Shown piece by piece: positions 16,191 through 24,949 of a stretch of 64,000 nt of DNA. Made by a program: the position numbers and the translations under genes. Numbering within the stretch: the first letter of the stretch is position 1; each line of letters opens with the position of its first letter. Below the pieces are notes generated by a model that ran no database searches, was not told the origin of the DNA, and saw only the letters and a list, made by a program, of their open reading frames with translations. Origin of the DNA: CAYFWF01 sp964346815 (GTDB lineage: Bacteria; Acidobacteriota; Aminicenantia; Aminicenantales; Aminicenantaceae); assembly GCA_964346815.1 (NCBI GenBank), contig CAYFWF010000043.1, positions 5,581 through 69,580 of the forward strand. The letters run 5' to 3'.

Positions 16191-17558
16191 ATGTCTCGAA
16201 TGAATCTTTGGCAATTTTTTGGATTTGTCTGCCTCGCTTTTGTTCTCGTTCTGTCCTTGCCGGCCTTCTCCCAGGATTATGGGGTGCCCGCTGTTCAAGA
16301 CAGCCAAAACATTTTGCCCGAAAACGAGAGAGCCGCTGTGAGGAATGAATGGTTGAAATGGAGGCTGGAGAATATCATCCCAGAATTGATGAGAAGAGAA
16401 GGGATAGACATGTGGCTTATCATCAACAGAGAATATAACGAAGACCCTGTCTATATGAGTCTCGTACCAGAACCTGTGATGTACGCACGAAGAACCTCCA
16501 TCCTCCTCTTTCATGACAGGGGAGAGGAGCGCGGTGTCGAAAGACTGAGCGGAAGTTATTATGGAATGGGAGAATGGTACAAACCTATATGGATCGATAA
16601 AAAGAAGCCTCAATTCGAGAGCCTGGCAGAGTTTATGAAACGGAGGAATCCCAAGCGGATTGGAATCAATGTGTCATCCAAATGGGCTTTTGGAGATGGC
16701 CTGACGGTGAGTCTGAAGGAAAAACTCGAAGCGGCTTTAGGCCCTGATCTTTCCTCTCGGTTTGTGCCGGCAGAAAATCTTTGTATAGGCTGGCTCGAAA
16801 CGCGAAGCCCGATGGAATTGAGTGCCTATCGGCATATCTGTGGAATTGCCCACGATATCATCGCTGAGTTTTTTTCAAATAAGGTCATCTTGCCGGATGT
16901 TACGACGACTGAGCAGGTTGTCTGGTGGATTCGACAGAAGTTCAGAGATTTGGAAGTAGACACCTGGTTCCAGCCTTCCATATCGATTCAGAGACATAAG
17001 AAGGATATGGAAAAGCTTGACGATAACTCAACAACTATTCGCAGAGGTGATCTCCTGCACTGCGATGTGGGGATCAATTACCTCGGGCTCTGTACGGATA
17101 TGCAGTGGCAGGCCTACGTGTGCAAGATCGGAGAAGACGACGCCCCTGACGGTATAAAGGAAGCCTTGCGAAGGGCCAATCGCCTGGGAGAAATTTTCAT
17201 GGGAGAGTTCCTATATGGAAGGACAGGGAAGCAAATTACGGAGGAAGCGATGCGGAAAGCTGAAGCAGAAGGTCTGAGACCTCTAATATATACGCATCCT
17301 ATAGGATTCCATGGACACGCAGCAGGTTGCCAGATGGATGCCCGTCCTTTGGGAAGAGCGCCTGAAGGTATCGAGAAACAAATGGAGTATCCTTTGTACT
17401 ACAATACGGTTTACGCCGTTGAATTCAGCAGCAGCTCAAATGTACCCGAATGGGACGGCCAGGACGTAAGGATAGGCTTTGAAGAAAATGCTGTGTTTAC
17501 CAGAGAAGGATGCGAGTGGGTGGACGGGCATCAAACAAGACTGTATTTGATTAGATAG
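16191..17558 (+). CDS. Exported M24 metallopeptidase (Xaa-Pro aminopeptidase-like)
   Basis: 455 residues, ATG at 16191 behind AAGGAGG. Signal peptide with A-F-S cleavage near residue 27. The C-terminal pita-bread domain keeps the dimetal ligands: Asp in H-C-D-V-G, Asp in C-T-D-M-Q, His in G-F-H-G-H, Glu in A-V-E-F-S, and Glu in F-E-E-N-A. The family cleaves N-terminal residues, usually before proline, or prolidase-type dipeptides. Export is less common for M24 and fits the surrounding set of exported peptidases. Confidence 0.9.
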   Translation: MSRMNLWQFFGFVCLAFVLVLSLPAFSQDYGVPAVQDSQNILPENERAAVRNEWLKWRLENIIPELMRREGIDMWLIINREYNEDPVYMSLVPEPVMYARRTSILLFHDRGEERGVERLSGSYYGMGEWYKPIWIDKKKPQFESLAEFMKRRNPKRIGINVSSKWAFGDGLTVSLKEKLEAALGPDLSSRFVPAENLCIGWLETRSPMELSAYRHICGIAHDIIAEFFSNKVILPDVTTTEQVVWWIRQKFRDLEVDTWFQPSISIQRHKKDMEKLDDNSTTIRRGDLLHCDVGINYLGLCTDMQWQAYVCKIGEDDAPDGIKEALRRANRLGEIFMGEFLYGRTGKQITEEAMRKAEAEGLRPLIYTHPIGFHGHAAGCQMDARPLGRAPEGIEKQMEYPLYYNTVYAVEFSSSSNVPEWDGQDVRIGFEENAVFTREGCEWVDGHQTRLYLIR

Positions 17559-17569
17559 AATAATTCTGG

Positions 17570-19723
17570 TTAAAAGCCCAATTCCTTTATTACGTGATCG
17601 GCTCTCAAGAATTTTTCTGTGATGAACAGAACGTATCGGATATCGACGCTGATCGTGCGCTGGAGCTCAGGTATGACATAGTAATCTCCTGTCACACTCT
17701 CATAGGTCATGTCGAATATGATACCGGTTTGTTCTCCTTTGGCATTGAATGTGGGCGATCCGGAGTTTCCACCTGTGACATTGGTGGTGTTCAGAAAACA
17801 GACAGGAATATCCTTGAGGTTTTCATCCTCATATTCTCCGTAATCTTTGTTTTCATGAAGCTCTTTGAGCTCAGGAGGGACCCGGAAAGGAAACACTCCT
17901 GTATCTTTTTCGATGACTCCAGATAATGTTGTTTGAGGAAGATAATAGACGGCATCTCTGGGAGTGTACCCTTTGATAAAACCATAGGTAAAGCGGATAG
18001 TGGAGTTAGCATCTGGAGCGATCCTTCCTTCTCGCTGTTTGATAAGGGAGTCGAGGTAGACTTTCTTGAGATCGAGACGTTCTTGGTCTAAAGCCTTGTT
18101 TTCTTCCCTGAGGATCTTCATTTCTTTTTCCAGCTCGGCGGCAAGGATTATGAGAGGATCGTTGAGCCCCAGGAGCTGGTCTGGTGTCTTTTCGATCAGC
18201 TCGAGGCGCACCTCTGTATCAGCCAGAGAGGTTTCATCGAAAAGAGAATCCACGTAATCTTCGATGGCTTGGTTTGAGGGCTTTGATAAAAGTTCATGAA
18301 AGGCTTCAGGGATTTGTGCTTGGGGATAATCTACCAGGCCTTTCAAGCGGAACTTTAAAAAAGCCTTGTCGGTGTCGAGATCATATCCTCTATCGGCAAG
18401 CTGAATGCGCTCTTTTATGTAGGGCAAATCCCTCTCTTGATAGCCTGGTTCTCTATCCATATCGGGCTTCTGGAGTTCTTCAGATGTTCTGTATATCGTG
18501 TAGGCCTGGGAGAGCAGCGCCGAACCGAAGTAGGGGCTGACAAGCTGATTGAGAAGGGTGGTTTTTGCCTGATGAGTTTCGTATCTATTCATGAAAGCTT
18601 CGATATCCTGAAGAACTGTTCCATATTTTTGCTGTCTTTCCGGATCTTGATTGATCCAATCCATGAATCGCTTTTCCTGATTCTTTTTCTTTTCCACCAG
18701 AGCGATCTTTTCCATCCCTTCGATTTTCCCCTGGTAGTTTTTCAAAGAATTATTGAGTCCCCGGACGACTCTTGCATATTTGATCTGGATATCCCGGCTG
18801 TTCTCTGCTGCTTTTTCAAAGAAAGCGATGATGTCTTCATAAAGAGCCATCCTTTTCTTCATGTTTTTGATATCAGATTCCAGCTCCGAGAGGGTGTAGT
18901 TTCTGTATGTTCTTCCAGGATAACCCATAACAAAGGAAAAGTCCCCCTCTTCAAAGCCTTCTAAAGATATTTTCAAAATAGATTTTGGTTTGTAGGGGAT
19001 ATTATCCAAGCTGTAGTCAGAACCGATATTATCTGGTGATACGTAGGCTCTCAAAAAAGTAAAATCGCAAGTGTGACGGGGCCACATCCAGTTATCGATA
19101 TCTCCTCCATAATTTCCGAGATCTTGGGGAGGAGCACAGACGATCCTTAAGTCTTTGATTCTCTTGAAACGAAACAGATAATACTGATTCCCGCTGTACA
19201 TATTTGCCACTCTTGCGCGAATATCCTCACCCTGTTTTTCAGTTTCAGCGACGATCTTTTTCATGGCCTTTTCGATACCATCATATTTCTGGCGGTATGT
19301 CATATCGGGTTGAACGACAGAAAGGATCTGGTCTGTGATTTCCTCATAACCAAGAAGAACATCTGCTATATATCCCTTTGCGGGGATCTCCTCGTCTCTT
19401 GTCCAGGCTATAAATCCGTTTTGGATATAGTCATTCTCAGTTGTCGAAGCTCTCTGGAGAGCACCGAAAGCCACATGATGATTGGTCAAAATCAGGCCGT
19501 CAGAGCTGACGAATTCTCCTGTTCCTCCGCCCAGGTAAACCACAGCACTCATCAGCCCGGTCCCGTCTTTTTTATACAGATCTTCGGGATTCATTTGGAG
19601 TCCCAGAGTACTGAGATCAAGGTCAATCATCTGATGCGGCATCCACATCCCTTCGTCCGAGGGGGAGTGAATGGCCAAGCTTAAAACCAGAAGGCTGAAC
19701 ACGAGCCCTTTTAAAAGCTTCAT
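17570..19723 (-). CDS. S46 family dipeptidyl-peptidase (DPP7/DPP11-type)
   Basis: 717 residues with a signal peptide. S46 features: G-M-W-M-P near the mature start, catalytic His in L-T-N-H-H-V (82/83), N-W-M-W-P-R-H-T-C-D-F carrying the catalytic Asp, and Ser654 in T-G-G-N-S-G-S-P. Length fits DPP7/DPP11 (about 700-720). These enzymes release dipeptides from oligopeptide N-termini in the periplasm. At the S1 specificity position (equivalent to residue 673 of Porphyromonas enzymes: Gly in DPP7, Arg in DPP11) this protein has Met672 (I-I-F-D-M), so it is probably not acidic-specific. It is convergent with the M24 gene, with 11 bp between stops. Confidence 0.93.
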   Translation of the reverse strand: MKLLKGLVFSLLVLSLAIHSPSDEGMWMPHQMIDLDLSTLGLQMNPEDLYKKDGTGLMSAVVYLGGGTGEFVSSDGLILTNHHVAFGALQRASTTENDYIQNGFIAWTRDEEIPAKGYIADVLLGYEEITDQILSVVQPDMTYRQKYDGIEKAMKKIVAETEKQGEDIRARVANMYSGNQYYLFRFKRIKDLRIVCAPPQDLGNYGGDIDNWMWPRHTCDFTFLRAYVSPDNIGSDYSLDNIPYKPKSILKISLEGFEEGDFSFVMGYPGRTYRNYTLSELESDIKNMKKRMALYEDIIAFFEKAAENSRDIQIKYARVVRGLNNSLKNYQGKIEGMEKIALVEKKKNQEKRFMDWINQDPERQQKYGTVLQDIEAFMNRYETHQAKTTLLNQLVSPYFGSALLSQAYTIYRTSEELQKPDMDREPGYQERDLPYIKERIQLADRGYDLDTDKAFLKFRLKGLVDYPQAQIPEAFHELLSKPSNQAIEDYVDSLFDETSLADTEVRLELIEKTPDQLLGLNDPLIILAAELEKEMKILREENKALDQERLDLKKVYLDSLIKQREGRIAPDANSTIRFTYGFIKGYTPRDAVYYLPQTTLSGVIEKDTGVFPFRVPPELKELHENKDYGEYEDENLKDIPVCFLNTTNVTGGNSGSPTFNAKGEQTGIIFDMTYESVTGDYYVIPELQRTISVDIRYVLFITEKFLRADHVIKELGF

Positions 19724-19850
19724 TTCTTTGCGCTCCTTTCCTTGATTCGGTTTTAGCGAACAAGAAGTAAGAAAAATTCAATAAGAAAAGTAATATAATA
19801 AATTAGCAGAAATTAGGCAACATCGATCATAAGATTCAATGACAGCTGGA

Positions 19851-20582
19851 TTATTTTAGAAACCGAAGACTTTTGGGCTCTTTTTCCATGTGATAGGTAA
19901 GGATATTCTGGAGTACCTTTCGAATTGATTTCAGCTTTTCTCTTGGGAAAGGAAGATCCGGATGATGAGGGGGAGGATTTTTTTTGGCCCAGTCGATGAA
20001 TCTGTTCAGCTCCGGAGGGATCTCTTCTTTTTTTTGGAAGGAACATTCGGGACAGTACGCACCCTCTTTTTTAGGCGATAGCCAGGATGAATCAATGATA
20101 TTTCTATGACATTTTCGACATGTTTTAAAGCTGGGCAGAATTCCGTTCAGCTTGAGAATCCAAGTCTCGAAATAAGCACCCAAAATATCGATGTCACCTC
20201 CAGCTTCGAGGGATAAGAGAACCGATGAGAGAAGGCGAAAGAGATGCTCGTCCTTAGAGTGAGAGGGAGAAAATTCTTCGATGAGTTCGGAAAAATAACT
20301 GAGAGTAAATCCTCGATCCAGATCCCTCTGAAGTTCGAAATAGGATTCGACTATGTCACAATTGTTTACGACAACCAGATCTTTATGCTCTTTTTCATAA
20401 TAAAAAATTTTGACATGGGTTAAAGGTTCAAGGCCGCTTCCAAAGCGGTTGCCGAATTTTCGGGCTCCCTTTGCGATTCCCTTGACGATTCCTTTATCTT
20501 TGGAGAAGAAAACCACGATCTTATCCTGTTCACCGACATTAAAGGTTCTCAGGATAAAGGCTTCTGATTGTTCAAGGGACAT
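19851..20582 (-). CDS. recO: DNA repair protein RecO
   Basis: 243 residues from ATG at 20582; the frame is open further upstream through mgtE but that is not coding. N-terminal OB-like domain (E-A-F-I-L-R-T-F-N-V-G-E-x-D, then G-I-V-K-G-I-A-K-G-A-R-K), and a C-terminal helical domain with a four-Cys zinc site (C-R-K-C and C-P-E-C). RecO anneals strands and loads RecA at gaps with RecR. It lies 5 bp after mgtE and is probably translated from the same message; the pairing looks accidental in function. Confidence 0.9.
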   Translation of the reverse strand: MSLEQSEAFILRTFNVGEQDKIVVFFSKDKGIVKGIAKGARKFGNRFGSGLEPLTHVKIFYYEKEHKDLVVVNNCDIVESYFELQRDLDRGFTLSYFSELIEEFSPSHSKDEHLFRLLSSVLLSLEAGGDIDILGAYFETWILKLNGILPSFKTCRKCHRNIIDSSWLSPKKEGAYCPECSFQKKEEIPPELNRFIDWAKKNPPPHHPDLPFPREKLKSIRKVLQNILTYHMEKEPKSLRFLK

Positions 20583-20587
20583 CGAGG

Positions 20588-21949
20588 TTATGTGAGATAG
20601 GCGAGGAAAAGGGTGCCGAGTCCGAGGAATGTCAGAATGCTGATGGAATCTGTACACATGGTCAGCAGGTTGACCGAACCAAGAGCCGGATCCAAGCGTA
20701 GAAGTTTCAGAATGAGGGGGATAAGAGTTCCTGCCATAGCAGCAATGAAAAAAGTGACGATACATGCCAGGCCTAAAACCAGGCCAAAAAAAGGATTCTT
20801 CATAATGACCAAGGTGGCTGCAGACAAAATCAAACCGATGATAACGCCATTTCCGATCCCTACCATGATTTCTTTGAACAAGGCCTTCTTAGCGGAAATC
20901 CAGTCGGTTTGACCGATAGCGATTTCGCGAACGATGATGGCTATGGTCTGGTTTCCTGCTATTCCCCCCAAGGCAGCAACTAAAGGCATGAACACAGCAA
21001 GTTCGACAACCTTCTCTATGGTACCGGTGAAATTCCTGACCACGAATGGGGCTACGGATGCTGTCAGGAGGCTGAAGAGAAGAAACGGAAGTCTTTTTTT
21101 TATAGACGTTAATGGATTGTCTTGGATCCTGTCTGTGGTATCCAAAGACACCATTTTATACATATCTTCTGTGGCCTCTTTGTCGATCACATCGATGATG
21201 TCATCTACGGTAACCACCCCCACGAGTTTCTCTTCCGAATCAACAACCGGAATCGCCACAAGGTTATAATCTGCGACACTGCGAGCCACTTCCTCCTGGT
21301 CGGTCTCTGTATGGACACTTATGACTTCTTTGGTCATAATCGCTTTCAGTGGTGTGTTAGGGCGGGCAAAGAGAAGTTGCCGTAGGGAGGCTACTCCAAC
21401 CAGTCGATTTTCGTCGTCTACGACGTAAAGATAGAATGCAGACTCCACGTCTCCTTCAAGTTGCATGGCCGTGATGGTATCGGAGACGTTGGTGTTGTGG
21501 TTGAGCGCATAGAAATTAGGAGACATGATTCGGCCGGCCGTTTCCTCCTCATACAGGAGGAGTTCTTTGACCTCTTCGGACGGCTTTTCCTCCATCGCTG
21601 TGAGAATGTTTCCCTGAAGATCTTCTGGCAGCAGTTGAAGGATCGGGGCGATGTCGTCAGAAGGGATCTCTTGAAAGATCTTGGAAATCTGAGACACTGG
21701 AAGGGCCTTCATCATCTCGGCAGCATCTTCCGGATCGAGCTCTCTAATGACTTCTCCAGCTTTCTCTTTGTCCTTCTCGTAAATGACATTGAAAAGTGTG
21801 AGTTTTTCCCTGACAATCAGATGATTCATGAGTGAGGAGATGTCGGCAGCATGGAAGTTCTTCACGAGATTCCATAAACGTGTGAGGGAACCGATATTGA
21901 TAAATTTCCTCGCAGAACTGATGACCAACCTGAGTGCTTCAACCTTCAT
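20588..21949 (-). CDS. mgtE: Magnesium transporter MgtE
   Basis: 453 residues with the full MgtE layout: N-terminal superhelical domain (about 15-120, with D-P-E-D-A-A-E), two CBS domains (about 130-255, with V-A-I-P-V-V-D and V-V-T-V-D-D-I), a plug helix, and five membrane segments (about 275-450) including the conserved P-L-V-A-A-L-G-G-I-A-G-N-Q pore region. It is a Mg2+-gated Mg2+ channel of the inner membrane. No M-box-like leader was recognised in the 100 bp upstream. Confidence 0.95.
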   Translation of the reverse strand: MKVEALRLVISSARKFINIGSLTRLWNLVKNFHAADISSLMNHLIVREKLTLFNVIYEKDKEKAGEVIRELDPEDAAEMMKALPVSQISKIFQEIPSDDIAPILQLLPEDLQGNILTAMEEKPSEEVKELLLYEEETAGRIMSPNFYALNHNTNVSDTITAMQLEGDVESAFYLYVVDDENRLVGVASLRQLLFARPNTPLKAIMTKEVISVHTETDQEEVARSVADYNLVAIPVVDSEEKLVGVVTVDDIIDVIDKEATEDMYKMVSLDTTDRIQDNPLTSIKKRLPFLLFSLLTASVAPFVVRNFTGTIEKVVELAVFMPLVAALGGIAGNQTIAIIVREIAIGQTDWISAKKALFKEIMVGIGNGVIIGLILSAATLVIMKNPFFGLVLGLACIVTFFIAAMAGTLIPLILKLLRLDPALGSVNLLTMCTDSISILTFLGLGTLFLAYLT

Positions 21950-22050
21950 TTGTCTACCCTGTGAATTTCGTTTTTCACCATAACATAAAAGATTTCAACT
22001 GTAAAACAAAAATACCGAATGGATGGATAATCTCCCTCAGACAGGAACAG

Positions 22051-23397
22051 CTATCCTCTTTTATAGAAATACTTGTTGGTTTCGGAAGCGATGATCCCGC
22101 TGAGCCCTATCAAGCCGACAAGATTTGGGAGAGCCATGAGTCCATTCATGATATCGGACACTCTCCAGACGATCTCGAGTTTCAGCATCGCTCCTACTGC
22201 CACAAAGATAACAAACACGATACGGTAACCTTTCACCCATCTCTCTGAGAACAGATATTCGATGGATTTTTCTCCGTAGTAGCACCATCCTAAGATTGTG
22301 GAGTAAGCGAAAAAGATAAGGCCTACGGTGACGATGAATTCTCCGATTCCCCCAGGCAGAGAGATGTCAAAGGCCAAAGCTGTGAGCTCGGCCCCTGTGT
22401 AACCAGAAGTCCAGAGTCCGCTTGAGATAATCACAAGTCCCGTCAAAGTGCAAACTACAAGGGTATCGATAAAGGTTTGAGTCATCGATACCAAAGCCTG
22501 CTTAACGGGATTAGGGGTTTTGGCTGCGGCCGCTGCTATGGGAGCAGAACCAAGACCAGACTCATTGGAAAAGACACCTTTGGAAACGCCCATCCTGATC
22601 GTGTGCATGAGCGAAGCCCCGAGAAATCCCCCTGCGGCAGCAGTCGGAGAGAATGCCGATCTGAAGATGAGCGCAAAAATTTTTGGGATAACTGTAATCT
22701 TCATGACCAAAATGAAGAATGCGCCAGTGAAATAGATGATGATCATCAGAGGGACCAAGACCTGTGTGACTCTCGCTATGCTCTTAATTCCACCAAGAAC
22801 AACCATAGCAGTGAAGGTGGCAAGAATCAGTCCTGTGATCCAATAAGGTATTCCGAATGAAGCGTTGGCCGCATCTGCTACAGAGTTCGATTGGACCATA
22901 TTTCCTATGCCGAAGGCAGCTATCGAAGCGAAAATGGCGAAGAGCACTCCGAGCCATTTCCATCCCAATCCTTTCGATATGTAATACATCGGGCCGCCGC
23001 TCATGGTTCCGAATTCATCCGTCTCTCTATATTTTATGGCGAGCACAGCTTCGGCATATTTTGTGGCCATTCCAAAAAGACCGGTTATCCACATCCAGAA
23101 TAAAGCCCCAGGACCTCCAGTGAAGATAGCGATGGCGACTCCGGCGATATTTCCCGTCCCAACCGTGGCGGCCAGAGCTGTCATGAGAGCCTGGAAATGA
23201 GAAATATCTCCTTTTTCCTGGTCATCTTCTTTCCGTTTGATAAAAGCTAGATACAAGGAGTAAAAAAGTCCCCTCAATTGAAGTCCTTTGAGACGTATTG
23301 TGAGGAAAATTCCTGTCCCTACGAGAAGAATAATCAGGGGGAGGCCCCAGATGTTATCCCTGATTTGGGTCAGAACATCAAGCAACTGGCTCTCCAT
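22051..23397 (-). CDS. Sodium:alanine/glycine symporter (AGCS family)
   Basis: About 448 residues, all membrane segments, with the AGCS signature region A-A-T-V-G-T-G-N-I-A-G-V-A-I-A, then G-G-P-G-A-L-F-W-M-W and the later F-S-N-E-S-G-L-G-S-A-P-I-A. It imports alanine or glycine with Na+ across the inner membrane. I prefer ATG 23397 (M-E-S-Q) over ATG 23412 because a good promoter sits only about 20 bases upstream of 23412; neither has a strong ribosome site. It fits an amino-acid fermenting lifestyle. Confidence 0.92.
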   Translation of the reverse strand: MESQLLDVLTQIRDNIWGLPLIILLVGTGIFLTIRLKGLQLRGLFYSLYLAFIKRKEDDQEKGDISHFQALMTALAATVGTGNIAGVAIAIFTGGPGALFWMWITGLFGMATKYAEAVLAIKYRETDEFGTMSGGPMYYISKGLGWKWLGVLFAIFASIAAFGIGNMVQSNSVADAANASFGIPYWITGLILATFTAMVVLGGIKSIARVTQVLVPLMIIIYFTGAFFILVMKITVIPKIFALIFRSAFSPTAAAGGFLGASLMHTIRMGVSKGVFSNESGLGSAPIAAAAAKTPNPVKQALVSMTQTFIDTLVVCTLTGLVIISSGLWTSGYTGAELTALAFDISLPGGIGEFIVTVGLIFFAYSTILGWCYYGEKSIEYLFSERWVKGYRIVFVIFVAVGAMLKLEIVWRVSDIMNGLMALPNLVGLIGLSGIIASETNKYFYKRG

Positions 23398-23432
23398 TTT
23401 TCGCCATATCATTAATTCATAAAATTTTCACT

Positions 23433-23461
23433 ATTATAACAACCCCGAATTTTCCGGTCTA
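23433..23461 (-). promoter_or_regulatory. Candidate promoter of the AGCS symporter
   Basis: On the minus strand, TAGACC (23461-23456), a 17-base spacer ending in TGT (extended -10), and a perfect TATAAT (23438-23433). It predicts a leader of only 15-30 bases. Confidence 0.55.
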
Positions 23462-23587
23462 TCTCTTTTTTTTCAATCTAAAATCGTCTCAGAATCCGCA
23501 AAGGAGGGATATTGAGGAGCCGGATGGGAAGGCAGATGCTATTGAAAGTTTATGGAAATACCGGGAGATATATCCAAGATGTCCGGA

Positions 23588-24949
23588 TCAGCCAAGAAAT
23601 GAGATTCCCAGACTTTTTATTTTTTCCTGAAGGAGATGCTCTTCGATTTTGAGTTCAGAAGCGGTTTTTGGAATGTCCCAGTGGTGTCTGAGCAGAATTT
23701 TATGAATGTATTCTTTTTCAAACTGTTTTTTTGCCTGAGGTAAGGATTGAATTTCATCCACTGTAGAGATGAACTGTGACTCTATAGGTTCTACGAGGAG
23801 AGAGAGATGAGAGGATTTGATTTCCCTTTCCGGCACCATGATGACGAATCTTTCGATCACATTGATGAGCTCGCTCACATTTCCCGGCCAAGAATAATTG
23901 ATGAACGCCTGAAGGGCCTCTTCATTCATTGTTTTCTGCTTCTTTCCATATTCCTTGGCGAAATATGTTAAGAAATACTCGATAAGGAGAGGGATGTCCT
24001 CCTTCCTCTCTCTCAGGGGAGGGAGTGCCATTGGAATGATATTGAGTTTGAAAAACAAATCCTCCCTGAAATTCCCTCCGTTAATGATCTCCCTTAAATT
24101 TTTGGTTGTCGATGCTATCAACCTCACATCGGCGCCTATGGTCTCGGATGAACCCGGGGGCTTGAATGTCTTTTCCTCGATGAATCTGACAAGCTTAGCC
24201 TGAGTCTTCAGGCTCATATCTCCGATCTCATCTAAAAAGAGTATCCCCCCATCTGCCAGTAAAATTTTCCCTTTTTTCTGTCTCTCTGAACCAGGTTCAT
24301 CTCCTTCGGCATATCCGAACAGTTCGTTTTCGATAATATCATCCGGGATGGCCGCAGAATTGATTTGAATAAATCTCTTGTTCCTCCTTGGACTCTGTTG
24401 ATGAATCAACCGTGCAACCAGCTCTTTGCCCGTACCGGTCTCTCCATAGATAAGCACACGACCATTTGTGGGTGCCGCTAATTTGATCTCATCTTTGAGC
24501 TTTAGAATCGCTGGGCTTTCTCCGATCAGATGGTATTTAGCCTTTATTCTCGCTCTCAATTGGATGTTTTCTTCTTCGAGTTTCCTCTGCCGCAGTGCGT
24601 TTTTTGCAGTGAGAATGACTTTTTCCAATGTCAGGGGTTTTTCCAGAAAATCATAAGCTCCCAGTTTTGTGGCTTTGACAGCAGTTGCAATGGACCCATG
24701 TCCCGAGATCATCACCACTTGTAAACTTTCTTCCGATTTTTTTGCTTTTTCGAGAACATCGAGACCACTCATTTTTGGCAGCCAGATATCGAGGAGTACG
24801 AGGTCAAAATTTTCCCTTTTCAGGAAATCAAGGCCTTTTTCTCCCGTATCCGTTGTTTTGACAATGTAGCCTTCGTCCTCGAGTATCCCCTTCAGGGAGG
24901 ATCGGATCCCAGCTTCATCATCGATGACTAGAATTTTATCTTTGATCAT
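23588..24949 (-). CDS. NtrX-like response regulator lacking a GAFTGA motif
   Basis: 453 residues: receiver domain (phospho-acceptor Asp54 in L-L-D-I-W-L-P, Lys in L-E-K-P), central AAA+ domain with Walker A G-E-T-G-T-G-K (about 169-175) and Walker B F-L-D-E-I-G-D (about 238-244), and a C-terminal Fis-like HTH (about 410-450). The loop that should read GAFTGA reads G-D-E-P-G-S (about 216-221), so contact with sigma54 is probably lost, as known for some NtrX proteins. It overlaps the upstream kinase gene by ATGA. It may act as a plain activator or repressor. Confidence 0.9.
   Translation of the reverse strand: MIKDKILVIDDEAGIRSSLKGILEDEGYIVKTTDTGEKGLDFLKRENFDLVLLDIWLPKMSGLDVLEKAKKSEESLQVVMISGHGSIATAVKATKLGAYDFLEKPLTLEKVILTAKNALRQRKLEEENIQLRARIKAKYHLIGESPAILKLKDEIKLAAPTNGRVLIYGETGTGKELVARLIHQQSPRRNKRFIQINSAAIPDDIIENELFGYAEGDEPGSERQKKGKILLADGGILFLDEIGDMSLKTQAKLVRFIEEKTFKPPGSSETIGADVRLIASTTKNLREIINGGNFREDLFFKLNIIPMALPPLRERKEDIPLLIEYFLTYFAKEYGKKQKTMNEEALQAFINYSWPGNVSELINVIERFVIMVPEREIKSSHLSLLVEPIESQFISTVDEIQSLPQAKKQFEKEYIHKILLRHHWDIPKTASELKIEEHLLQEKIKSLGISFLG

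Noticed and set aside
23413..23587. Glycine riboswitch before the AGCS symporter
   Set aside because: The predicted transcript start leaves only 15-30 bases of leader, and the aptamer core sequences are absent.
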